A DNA stretch of 64,000 nt, taken from the IMG/VR virus record IMGVR_UViG_3300008108_007691, positions 1 to 64,000 of that record, one strand, 5' to 3'. The position numbers were made by a program, and so were the translations under genes. This DNA comes from a virus. Position 1 is the first letter of the stretch; each line of letters begins with the position of its first letter. The notes under the pieces are model-generated. The model was not told where the DNA came from. It worked only from the letters and a program-made list of their open reading frames with translations, and searched no databases. Below, piece after piece: positions 7,876 to 15,584 of the stretch.

Positions 7876-8783
7876 AGCTTTTTATATTTATTTAATATAT
7901 GGTAGATGGCTGGCAAAAGATTGACCATATAGGTATATCCATCACTGTTAAACCTATCATATAATTTATCTGAAATAGAATTAATTTCATCCTTGATTAT
8001 TTCATCATTTTTATCAGATGTTTTTACTTTATCAAGATAACCTAATATGAACTGAAAAAATTCTTCAGTAAATTTGACTTCTTTTTTTGAATTTGATGTG
8101 TCTTCTTTATTTTCCATGAATTCTATAGATCCATTTACAATTTTATAGAAAAGTTCTCCCATAGGACCTTTTCTATTTTTCTTACCCCAAAAAATTCTAC
8201 GAGTTTCTGTTTTTTTATCATACTCTAAAACCATATGAGCATCGACCATTTGCATGTTAGTGTTTTTCCCAGCAAACTCATTATCCTTTGTATTATGTCC
8301 AATCAAAAATAAGGTCGATCCATTTGCTTTACACCATTGCTCAAGTTTTTGACGAACTATAACCGAGGCTTTTTCTTCGCTCATTTCAGGAAAATCAGCA
8401 CTTGCTATAGCTTGTAGAGAATCCACGATGACAACTTCTGGCTTAATAACGTCAAGTTCTTTGAAATAATCGTTTATGTGGGGGCAATCTTCATCATCAA
8501 CAAAATAAGCATTATTATTTTTAAAATTATAATCCTTTACTTGTTGCTTCAAAGAGCTTATGCTCATTTCCCTTGAATAGAATGAACTCTTATTATTCTT
8601 AAGCCAATTCATCAAATTGATCATAAGGGTGGTCTTGCCAGCACCAGAAGTACCAGTAACAAAAATGATAGAACCGGGAACAATACCTCCGTCTTTTGAA
8701 AACCACTTATCGAACATTTGATTGCCGGTCATAATTGTTTTTTCATTTACAACCTTGATATCACCGAATAACTTGCTTTTCAT
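7872..8783 (-). CDS. RadA/Sms-like RecA-fold ATPase
   Basis: A 303-residue ATPase resembling the core of RadA/Sms without its zinc finger and Lon-like domain. After a GGIVPGS lead-in it has Walker A GTSGAGKTT (residues about 43-51), a Walker B-type strand VVIVDSLQAI, the RadA-like LIGHNTKDNEFAG loop and the KKNRKGPMGE motif, the counterpart of RadA's KNRFG. RadA promotes branch migration in recombination as a DnaB-type hexamer; a DnaB-family role in replication is an alternative. The C-terminal 90 residues are helical and not RadA-like. It is transcribed away from the PrsW-like gene from an 88-nt divergent region that holds a candidate promoter. Confidence 0.75.
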   Translation of the reverse strand: MKSKLFGDIKVVNEKTIMTGNQMFDKWFSKDGGIVPGSIIFVTGTSGAGKTTLMINLMNWLKNNKSSFYSREMSISSLKQQVKDYNFKNNNAYFVDDEDCPHINDYFKELDVIKPEVVIVDSLQAIASADFPEMSEEKASVIVRQKLEQWCKANGSTLFLIGHNTKDNEFAGKNTNMQMVDAHMVLEYDKKTETRRIFWGKKNRKGPMGELFYKIVNGSIEFMENKEDTSNSKKEVKFTEEFFQFILGYLDKVKTSDKNDEIIKDEINSISDKLYDRFNSDGYTYMVNLLPAIYHILNKYKKL

Positions 8784-8798
8784 AGCTCTAATTTTCTA

Positions 8799-8830
8799 AT
8801 TTAAACGAAAAAAGGGCAAAAAAGTTACAT
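8799..8830 (-). promoter_or_regulatory. Candidate phage promoter (TGTAAC / TTCGTTTAAAT), site 2
   Basis: On the minus strand: TGTAAC (8830-8825) and TTCGTTTAAAT (8809-8799), 21 nt between element starts and 26 nt from the second element to the RadA-like ATG. It is one of four matching sites in the window. Confidence 0.55.
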
Positions 8831-8871
8831 ATTTTAACCTTATTTCTTAATATTTATAGTAAAAGAACACT

Positions 8872-9684
8872 ATGAATATTACAAATAACTTTTTTATTGT
8901 AATTTTTGCCTTAATCCCTATTATTTTATACGTTTTCCTCGTATATTATATGATACCAAAGTCCTTCGTAAGTTTGGACAGGGGCAGAAGATACTTGATT
9001 TCTGGACTAATGTCCCCTTTTTTGATTTTTTTGGTTTATTTCATTTTTCCAAATTGGGGGAAACAATTAAATGTAAACTTCCTTTTTGATTACGTATTTT
9101 TTACGGTCATACAAATAGGATTATTGGAAGAATTCAGTAAGTATTCAATATTTCAATGGGTTTCAAGTGAAAGGATTAGTAGGAAACATGATTTACCAAT
9201 TGCAACGCTTTATTATAGTCTTATGACTTCACTGGGATTTGCTTTGACGGAGAATATAAGTTATTTAATTGCTTTATATCAAAATAATTCGTTTGATCCT
9301 TTTATATCAAACACGCAATTAAATTTATCTATGCTAAAATTATCTTTAAGTAGATCATTGACTGCAGTGATAATGCATATGATATGTGGTGTGATTATTG
9401 GTTATTTCATTTCTAAATCAATAGAAATGAGCAACAAGGTTAAAACATCAACAAAACTATTCGAACATGATTTTAATTTTTCTAATAAAATATACATTTT
9501 TATTGGAATAATGTTCGCTTCCATATATCATGGAGTATATGATTTAAATTTAATGTTACCAGACAATAACTACAAGACTCTTTTTACAGTTTTCATTATA
9601 TCATTTGGCTTGATCATAGGACACTTTATGATCAACAACCTAATAAAGGAAAGTAGAGTAAAAAGATTCTGTAAAATGAATTAA
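8872..9684 (+). CDS. PrsW-like intramembrane metalloprotease
   Basis: A 270-residue polytopic membrane protein with about seven or eight hydrophobic segments. The PrsW motifs appear in order: LLEEFSKY (EExxK-type), GFALTENISYL (GFA..EN..Y), then a transmembrane stretch with IMHMICGVIIGYF, and finally ASIYHGVYDL (H...D/N). These glutamates and histidines form the presumed zinc site of this protease family, which in Bacillus cleaves the anti-sigma factor RsiW. A phage copy could act on a host anti-sigma factor or on an envelope protein; the substrate is not visible here. It starts the + strand pair with the next small ORF, 1 nt downstream. Confidence 0.75.
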   Translation: MNITNNFFIVIFALIPIILYVFLVYYMIPKSFVSLDRGRRYLISGLMSPFLIFLVYFIFPNWGKQLNVNFLFDYVFFTVIQIGLLEEFSKYSIFQWVSSERISRKHDLPIATLYYSLMTSLGFALTENISYLIALYQNNSFDPFISNTQLNLSMLKLSLSRSLTAVIMHMICGVIIGYFISKSIEMSNKVKTSTKLFEHDFNFSNKIYIFIGIMFASIYHGVYDLNLMLPDNNYKTLFTVFIISFGLIIGHFMINNLIKESRVKRFCKMN

Positions 9685-9685
9685 A

Positions 9686-9928
9686 ATGAAAGTGCTAGAG
9701 AAAAAAATGGATAAAGTTATCATAGAACTAACTTCTGAAGAAATTGGAAGATTAGGGTTTGATAAAATCTGGGATGATATCAGATTGATTTATCCAGCTT
9801 CAAAATTTGAAGTTGAACATGTTGATGAAAATCACAATGGAAAAATAATAATAATTAATTTAATAGATCTAGATTTCTATAATTCAATCTTGAGATTGAA
9901 TAAGAATATTAAAGATGATGAAATTTAA
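9686..9928 (+). CDS. Hypothetical protein
   Basis: An 80-residue acidic protein with an alternating alpha/beta pattern (KVIIELTSEEIGRLGF, KIIIINLIDLDFYNSIL), not assigned to a family. It starts 1 nt after the PrsW-like stop, so it is very likely co-transcribed. Its end overlaps the convergent gene by 4 nt. A second in-frame ATG at codon 8 is a possible alternative start. Confidence 0.55.
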   Translation: MKVLEKKMDKVIIELTSEEIGRLGFDKIWDDIRLIYPASKFEVEHVDENHNGKIIIINLIDLDFYNSILRLNKNIKDDEI

Positions 9929-10653
9929 AAATTACTTGTTAATTTATCTATTGTAATTTCTTTAATTATTTTATTTGGAATTGAAACACAATCCCAATAG
10001 ATATCTTTTATCTCTAATCCGATAACATTTCCATTGTTATCAGTAGTAATAATTCTGTCTCCAGCAGTACAGTATTTCAGATTGGATGGAATGTTTATTT
10101 CGTGCTCAGTCCAAAGAATGTTCAATTTAATTTCAATATTATCGTTATCATCTTTAGATGAGCTTTTTAAAAGCTCTGGAATTTTATTTTTATAGTCCTC
10201 TAAAAATTTTCCAATTTGTTCTATTTTTTTGTCAAATTCATTTTGTATTTCATTGATCTTGAAATTATACTTCTCAATAGTAGCATTTAATTTATCATCT
10301 AATTTAACATCGAAATCCTTGGTTATTTGATCTTTTACATCACTAACTTTTGCCTCAACTAGACCTTCGAATTTTAAATTCTGATTATAATTCTTAATTA
10401 AAAAATCTTCATCTTTCAGAATTCTTCTACCACCAGAATATGTATCTATTAGTAGTTTTATGAATTTTGGAGAAGTTACATCAGGGTTATAAATCGGATT
10501 TCTAGGATAATTATATTTAAAAAGAAGCTGATAAATGGCATCATATTCTTGTCCATTATATTTATCTAATATGCTTGGTATATCTGATTTTTTTGATGAA
10601 TTATAAATATCATATAAATCATTTAATAATATTTCAAAGGAATCTCTAGTCAT
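9925..10653 (-). CDS. Hypothetical coiled-coil protein
   Basis: About 242 residues. The longest frame opens at 10677, but that ATG lies inside the ssb terminator stem; the in-frame ATG at 10653 (MTRDSFEIL) is preferred. Residues about 95-165 form a heptad-like helix (TIEKYNFKINEIQNEFDKKI). The C-terminal part, IPSNLKYCTAGDRIITTDNNGN, is beta-rich. No family is recognised; a structural or scaffolding role is possible but unsupported. It sits just downstream of ssb, separated by the terminator. Confidence 0.6.
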   Translation of the reverse strand: MTRDSFEILLNDLYDIYNSSKKSDIPSILDKYNGQEYDAIYQLLFKYNYPRNPIYNPDVTSPKFIKLLIDTYSGGRRILKDEDFLIKNYNQNLKFEGLVEAKVSDVKDQITKDFDVKLDDKLNATIEKYNFKINEIQNEFDKKIEQIGKFLEDYKNKIPELLKSSSKDDNDNIEIKLNILWTEHEINIPSNLKYCTAGDRIITTDNNGNVIGLEIKDIYWDCVSIPNKIIKEITIDKLTSNF

Positions 10654-10671
10654 ACTATTAAATATAAAAAA

Positions 10672-10701
10672 AAACACCCTAAAGTGAACTTTAAGGTGTT
10701 T
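10672..10701 (-). terminator. Rho-independent terminator of ssb
   Basis: On the minus strand: AAACACC pairs with GGTGTTT and the stem extends inward (CTTTA/TAAAG) past one mismatch to a 4-nt loop. A run of nine T follows on the minus strand. It lies 19 nt after the ssb stop. Confidence 0.8.
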
Positions 10702-10719
10702 CTTTCAATTTAATTTATA

Positions 10720-11190
10720 TTAGAAAGGAAGATCTTCATCAGTATCATCCATTGCTGGTGCTACTACTGGTTCTGGAGATTTTGAACTAGTAGATTTTTT
10801 TGCAGTTGATGATTTTGGTGCTTCAGAAGAAGCAGAAGAAGATTGTTCCTTGTTACCGCCATTTCCACCGTTAGACAAGAATACAAGTTGAGTAATATTT
10901 ATGTCGGTTGCAAACTTCTTGACACCGTCTTGCTCCCAAGAACGATTTCTGATTTGACCTTCAAGATATAATTGTTTTCCTTTTGTTACATATTTTTCAA
11001 CCAGATCAGCAAGAGGACCCCAAGCCACAATATTGTGCCAATCAGTTCTTTCTGTCTTGTTACCTGACTTATCAGTGTATTTTTCACTTGTTGCTAAAGT
11101 GAACTTTGCTACTTTACCACCCTTATCAAGTGTGGTTACTTCCGGATCCTTGCCCACATTTCCTATGAGCATAACTTTGTTTAACGACAT
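10720..11190 (-). CDS. ssb: Single-stranded DNA-binding protein
   Basis: A 156-residue SSB of the bacterial type rather than T4 gp32. Residues 1-112 form the OB fold (LNKVMLIGNVGKDPEV, FTLATSEKYTDKSG, TDWHNIVAWGPLADLVEKYV, KGKQLYLEGQI). A flexible Ser/Ala/Lys-rich linker follows. The acidic tail ends in DEDLPF, the typical tip that docks replication and repair proteins. The close likeness to Bacteroidetes SSB suggests acquisition from a host. It is a single-gene unit with a near-perfect Bacteroidetes promoter at 11225-11255 and its own terminator, so it is likely expressed early by host RNA polymerase. Confidence 0.96.
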   Translation of the reverse strand: MSLNKVMLIGNVGKDPEVTTLDKGGKVAKFTLATSEKYTDKSGNKTERTDWHNIVAWGPLADLVEKYVTKGKQLYLEGQIRNRSWEQDGVKKFATDINITQLVFLSNGGNGGNKEQSSSASSEAPKSSTAKKSTSSKSPEPVVAPAMDDTDEDLPF

Positions 11191-11224
11191 GATTTTATAA
11201 TTTTAATTGTTTAATTAATTTATT

Positions 11225-11255
11225 CAAATATACTAATTATTTTATGAAAAACAAA
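11225..11255 (-). promoter_or_regulatory. Bacteroidetes-type promoter of ssb
   Basis: On the minus strand: TTTG (11255-11252), 19-nt spacer, TATATTTG (11232-11225), which matches the Bacteroidetes primary-sigma consensus TTTG/TAnnTTTG. It lies 35 nt upstream of the ssb ATG, in the gap after the PcfJ-like gene. Confidence 0.75.
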
Positions 11256-13241
11256 TTATTTTTCACTCAATATTTTTTTTCTTATTTCATGGGCTTTTAA
11301 TTTAGGAACATAATTTTTCATTCTTTTTTCAAGTGATTCATTTGATTGAATATCAATCTTATGTAAATGATTACTATCGGTGGATATCTCATTTTCTTTA
11401 CAAAATCCAAGGACTGTTCCAATCAACAAAGCAGTAGGGCGACTGTTTTCATATCCTTTCAATTGTTGTAGAAACAATTTACCATCCTCAATTTTTAAAC
11501 CCATAGTAGCTTTTTCTTTTGAAATTGTGTCCTTAATCCTGATAGCCAAATATGAACCCTTAATTATATCATTAAGATATGTATAAATGCAGTGTTTCAT
11601 TATAAGGCCTTCTTGACTCAATTCTTTTAGATTTGGTATTACTTTGAACTCAAATAAATTCATTGAGTTGTTTAAATTTCTATATTTTTTAACTATATCT
11701 CTAAAAATTAAATCCTTATTTTCATCTTCCATCGCCCTATATATGGCAAACATTTCATCATGAAGTTCCTTTAATTTGTCATAATTTTTTGATTCGAATA
11801 ATTTAGCCTCAGAAATTCTTGTCAGATTATTATATTTATTGTTAGTTAGATTTCTATTTTTTTTGTTTTCAAGTATTTCTACAATCAAATTTAAGGTGTT
11901 AATTGTGTCATAATACATTGTTAACCACTCATCACTACCTTCAAACAATTTATTTTTAAGAATGTGTTGGAGGTGTTTAAGATCTAATTTAACATTCCTT
12001 ATATTGGCTCCAGATACAATTTTGGACATGACTTTTATTACATCTTCACTTGAAAATTTAGAGAATAAAAGTTCAACTTCTGATTTTGATAAATTCTGTT
12101 TGCTAAAAAATTGATATATAACTAAAACATCATCAGAATCTGTTATACTTTTAATTATTATTGGACTTAATTTGAATTCTAAACTATCAACATCATTTTT
12201 TAAATTATTTTGGTATGGCTTAAAATTATTTTTACAGTAGTAATATTTTGAACAAAATTCCAGTATTTTGGAAGTATTAGTGGCACCATTATGTTCTAAA
12301 ACTATTTGTGGACAGAAAAAATCATTATCAAAAGCATTTAGAATAAAATCAAGACCTTTTGTTTTATATAAAGTTGAGATAGGTGGAAAAGTTATAAATA
12401 TAGAGGTGATATTTGAGAATTTTATTAATTTATTCAAATAATCTCCAACATTTAATTTCTTTTTTATTAATTTATCTGAACCAAAAGGATCTCTTTGATT
12501 AACAAAAAATGATACTTTTCCTTTTTCTTTAATTTCGAAAATTTTACTTGAAACTTTAAAGTTTATCAAGAACTTTTCATTATTCAAACCCTCATAATCG
12601 TAGGTCTGTTTCAGAATTTCATCATAATAATTAAAACATATTTCTAAATTTTTATAGTTTATTGTTTCCTCGAAATCAAAAAAATAATCTGCAAAATCAC
12701 TTTCATCTAGATTAAATGTTCTCATTTTGTTCTGTTTTGAATTTACATTCAAATAATCAATATCACTTTTTTCATCAATTTTGCCGAACAAATTGAAATC
12801 TAAAACAGACTCATCAAGAAAAAAATTTATTTCTTTGGTTTTATCGTCATAAATTATATAATCAGTCAAAACAAAATTCTTTAACTCATCATTTTTTAGA
12901 TCATAATAGTAAAAAAGTTTATTTTTTTTAAGAATTTTGATGGTTTTATCATTTATTAATAAATCTTCTTTTATAAAAGAAACTTCCACTAATAATTTTT
13001 GATTTATTTTGATTCCATACAAATTATTCATTATGTCAAAAACCAAATTACAGTTAGAACATTTTATTTGCTCAATGCTATATTTATCCTCATAAAGGGT
13101 TTCTGTATTTTTTAAGATTGTTCTTTTTACCGTTATTTTGCTTTTTTGTTTATTCCCGCACGAGCAAAACAATATTTGACTATAGAGACGATCGGATTTT
13201 TGATTTTTACCCAAATCTACAATAAAAGAATAATTATTCAT
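11256..13241 (-). CDS. PcfJ-like protein with putative N-terminal zinc site
   Basis: A 661-residue protein. Near the N-terminus CSC (residues about 27-29) and KCSNC (about 59-63) could form a four-cysteine zinc ribbon. The middle 400 residues are Asn/Lys-rich and unrecognised. Residues about 540-620 carry a PcfJ-like segment: LIMKHCIYTYLNDII, an AIRIKD strand, MGLKIEDGKLFLQQLKG. This makes it a distant paralogue of the protein at 2351-4036 by domain content. It is transcribed away from the 13331 gene, with a likely promoter at 13264-13295. The function is unknown. Confidence 0.65.
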   Translation of the reverse strand: MNNYSFIVDLGKNQKSDRLYSQILFCSCGNKQKSKITVKRTILKNTETLYEDKYSIEQIKCSNCNLVFDIMNNLYGIKINQKLLVEVSFIKEDLLINDKTIKILKKNKLFYYYDLKNDELKNFVLTDYIIYDDKTKEINFFLDESVLDFNLFGKIDEKSDIDYLNVNSKQNKMRTFNLDESDFADYFFDFEETINYKNLEICFNYYDEILKQTYDYEGLNNEKFLINFKVSSKIFEIKEKGKVSFFVNQRDPFGSDKLIKKKLNVGDYLNKLIKFSNITSIFITFPPISTLYKTKGLDFILNAFDNDFFCPQIVLEHNGATNTSKILEFCSKYYYCKNNFKPYQNNLKNDVDSLEFKLSPIIIKSITDSDDVLVIYQFFSKQNLSKSEVELLFSKFSSEDVIKVMSKIVSGANIRNVKLDLKHLQHILKNKLFEGSDEWLTMYYDTINTLNLIVEILENKKNRNLTNNKYNNLTRISEAKLFESKNYDKLKELHDEMFAIYRAMEDENKDLIFRDIVKKYRNLNNSMNLFEFKVIPNLKELSQEGLIMKHCIYTYLNDIIKGSYLAIRIKDTISKEKATMGLKIEDGKLFLQQLKGYENSRPTALLIGTVLGFCKENEISTDSNHLHKIDIQSNESLEKRMKNYVPKLKAHEIRKKILSEK

Positions 13242-13263
13242 TTTTATCTGTTTTTTGACTTAG

Positions 13264-13295
13264 TAAATATAAGAAATTTGAATGATTTTTTCAAA
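13264..13295 (-). promoter_or_regulatory. Probable Bacteroidetes-type promoter
   Basis: On the minus strand: TTTG (13295-13292), 20-nt spacer, TATATTTA (13271-13264), one base from TAnnTTTG. It lies 22 nt upstream of the PcfJ-like ATG in the divergent gap. Confidence 0.5.
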
Positions 13296-13330
13296 TTATT
13301 GGCTATTTATTAAATAAAAGAAAATCAATA

Positions 13331-15580
13331 ATGGCACTATTAAACAATAGTAATTTATCTTTGAATGAAATAAGATTAAAGGCTCAGGATGTATTTTTAA
13401 GAAATCCATCCAATGAAAAAGCTAAAAAATTATTTATTCAAGCATTTGTTACCGAATTAATTAAAGAAGAAGAAAATAAATTTGACCTTTTTGGATTCCA
13501 ACCTACTAGTCAAATATCTGGAAAAGAAAAATTACAAAAAGACTTATCAACCAGCACTGTCACTCAAAAAAGTGTTGTTGATCCTCCTTTTGGAATGAAA
13601 GCAGCTTTGTGTTTTGGAGAACTAGAAGAATTTCAATTAGAAGTTTTGGATTTAATAGAAAATGAGGGTTTGAGTGATGAAACTAAAAAAATATTAAATT
13701 TTGAAAAAAATGTTATGCCTTATGAAAGAGAAAAAGGGCAAATAGACACAGGGCAACCGGGATCGGATGAAAAAATTGGTCAAATGCGTCTGAAATATTC
13801 TGGTGCATTGAAAGATTTATCATTAGCAACTAGTAAACAATTTTCAGGTCAAAAAAAGATTCCAGTAACTTATACTTTGAGTACAGAAGAAAAAGATGGA
13901 ATTAAGAAAGAAATAAGTAGAACTTGGATTCCATTTAATAGAGCTAAAATGGCAAATGCAATTAGCTCAAGTAACTTAAAGGGAACTATAACACCACAGG
14001 GTGCCGGAGAATTAGAATTTTTAGCAAGAATGTATTATGCTGCTGAAAAAAATATGAATACCACTTTGGAAATACCATCTAATATTCAAATGGATAGTGG
14101 TATCAGTAGAGGATTAGCTGAAGAACAAGAAACGTTTTTGTTAAATTTAGGTGATGGTAGATTAAAAGGCAAAATAGCAGATAGATGTAAATCTATTCTA
14201 GAGGTATATATGATTCTAGTTGTAGAAAAGGTTTTACAACCATTATTAAAATTTGAGAATGTTCAAGAATATGCATACGAAGGAGTACAAAAAGCATTAA
14301 GAAAATTAATAGGTATTGATGAGGTATCAGATGAAATTTCAGAAGGAAAATATGATTTTAATTATGCTAACATTGGTGCTTGGACTTATACTGTTGTAAG
14401 GAATTATGCAATAGATCAATTAAAAGGATTTACAGATTTATTATTTGATAATTCAAAGGCTGCTGATTTAGCATCTGGACTTTCATTTCCATTCTCTTTT
14501 ATTTCAAAAGTACCTACAGATAAAGCAATAGGTAATTTTACTAAATCAGAAGAAAAGCAAGACAAGAGAACTGGTAAAGCTTATTTTGTTTATACATATG
14601 ATGATAAACAATCTTTTCTTGAAGATTTGCAAAAAGCTAATGGATTTGAATATGATGTTAGATCTCCTAAAGAAAAAGGAGAAGAGACCAGAGGTAGAAA
14701 AGCCATATACCAACCCAACAACCCACTTTTTTATAAAAATGTTTCTGATACATTCAGGGGCAACTTTATGACTTCTGTTAAAAAATATTTACCATCAGAA
14801 GAGGAAGCCGTTGAAATGCCGACAAATATTGAAAAAAAGGAAGCAGAATTATTAGCAGCCAGTATAGTAGATAAAATAAAAGGTAATTTATCAAATGTTG
14901 CAAAAGACATCATTGAAAAAATAATAAATGAACCTGATTCTGAAAAGTATGGTCAAAATAAAATAAAATCTTTCATATCTTTCAATAAAGATTTAGCCAC
15001 ATCTATTTTATTAAGAATGTTTGGTTATGGTATTTATAAATTTGTTGAAAAAGAGTCTATTAAGGAAAAAAGACAAAGAGATAAAGAAATTAAAGCTGGT
15101 TTAAAACCATCAAGCCCGAAAGGAACTTATGATTGGATGACAAAACCAGAATTATATCTAGATGATTTTATATTATCATTACAAGATAATAACTATCTTG
15201 GACAAGGCTTACCTTCTGAAGTAACAAATAAATTAGGTAAGAAAAATATACCAATAAGAGAATTCATACAATTGCTTAAAAAAGTAACTTTGGGTTCTGG
15301 TGCAGAGGGCAGAGAGCTAGAAAAATATTTCAAAGCAGGAGAAGAAGAATCTGAAGAATTTAAAAAACTATTATCATCCAAAGGATTCTTATTGCAGAAT
15401 CCTTCCTATCTTAGAAATGTATATTCATTACTCAAGCAATTACCTTCGGGAACAGAATTGGGAAATTCACCACAAGCAAGATTAGATGAGAGTATGAATA
15501 AAATACAGAAATTAATTAACGAATTAAAAAATGAATTCGATAATTATAACAACAAATTATTAAAAAGTTTTAATATTTAA
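13331..15580 (+). CDS. Large protein with sigma-70 region 2-like segment
   Basis: A 749-residue, charged, soluble protein. Most of it is not recognised. Residues about 313-367 resemble sigma-70 region 2: a helical EYAYEGVQKALRKL, followed by NIGAWTYTVVRNYAIDQLKG, which fits the family pattern f..WL..i.RN..iD.lr. The next gene (4-nt gap) holds a region 4-like segment, so the two together may form a split sigma factor. The rest has long helices and low-complexity Lys/Glu stretches (KKEAELLAASIVDKI), as in virion or scaffold-like proteins. A virion-carried transcription protein is one possible explanation. The sigma likeness is judged by eye and moderate. Confidence 0.5.
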   Translation: MALLNNSNLSLNEIRLKAQDVFLRNPSNEKAKKLFIQAFVTELIKEEENKFDLFGFQPTSQISGKEKLQKDLSTSTVTQKSVVDPPFGMKAALCFGELEEFQLEVLDLIENEGLSDETKKILNFEKNVMPYEREKGQIDTGQPGSDEKIGQMRLKYSGALKDLSLATSKQFSGQKKIPVTYTLSTEEKDGIKKEISRTWIPFNRAKMANAISSSNLKGTITPQGAGELEFLARMYYAAEKNMNTTLEIPSNIQMDSGISRGLAEEQETFLLNLGDGRLKGKIADRCKSILEVYMILVVEKVLQPLLKFENVQEYAYEGVQKALRKLIGIDEVSDEISEGKYDFNYANIGAWTYTVVRNYAIDQLKGFTDLLFDNSKAADLASGLSFPFSFISKVPTDKAIGNFTKSEEKQDKRTGKAYFVYTYDDKQSFLEDLQKANGFEYDVRSPKEKGEETRGRKAIYQPNNPLFYKNVSDTFRGNFMTSVKKYLPSEEEAVEMPTNIEKKEAELLAASIVDKIKGNLSNVAKDIIEKIINEPDSEKYGQNKIKSFISFNKDLATSILLRMFGYGIYKFVEKESIKEKRQRDKEIKAGLKPSSPKGTYDWMTKPELYLDDFILSLQDNNYLGQGLPSEVTNKLGKKNIPIREFIQLLKKVTLGSGAEGRELEKYFKAGEEESEEFKKLLSSKGFLLQNPSYLRNVYSLLKQLPSGTELGNSPQARLDESMNKIQKLINELKNEFDNYNNKLLKSFNI

Positions 15581-15584
15581 AAAA

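Noticed and set aside
10654-10677. Upstream ATG (MFFFIFNS) as start of the coiled-coil gene
   Set aside because: It lies inside the terminator stem of ssb and encodes a poly-Phe leader that comes from the T-run. The ATG at 10653 is preferred.
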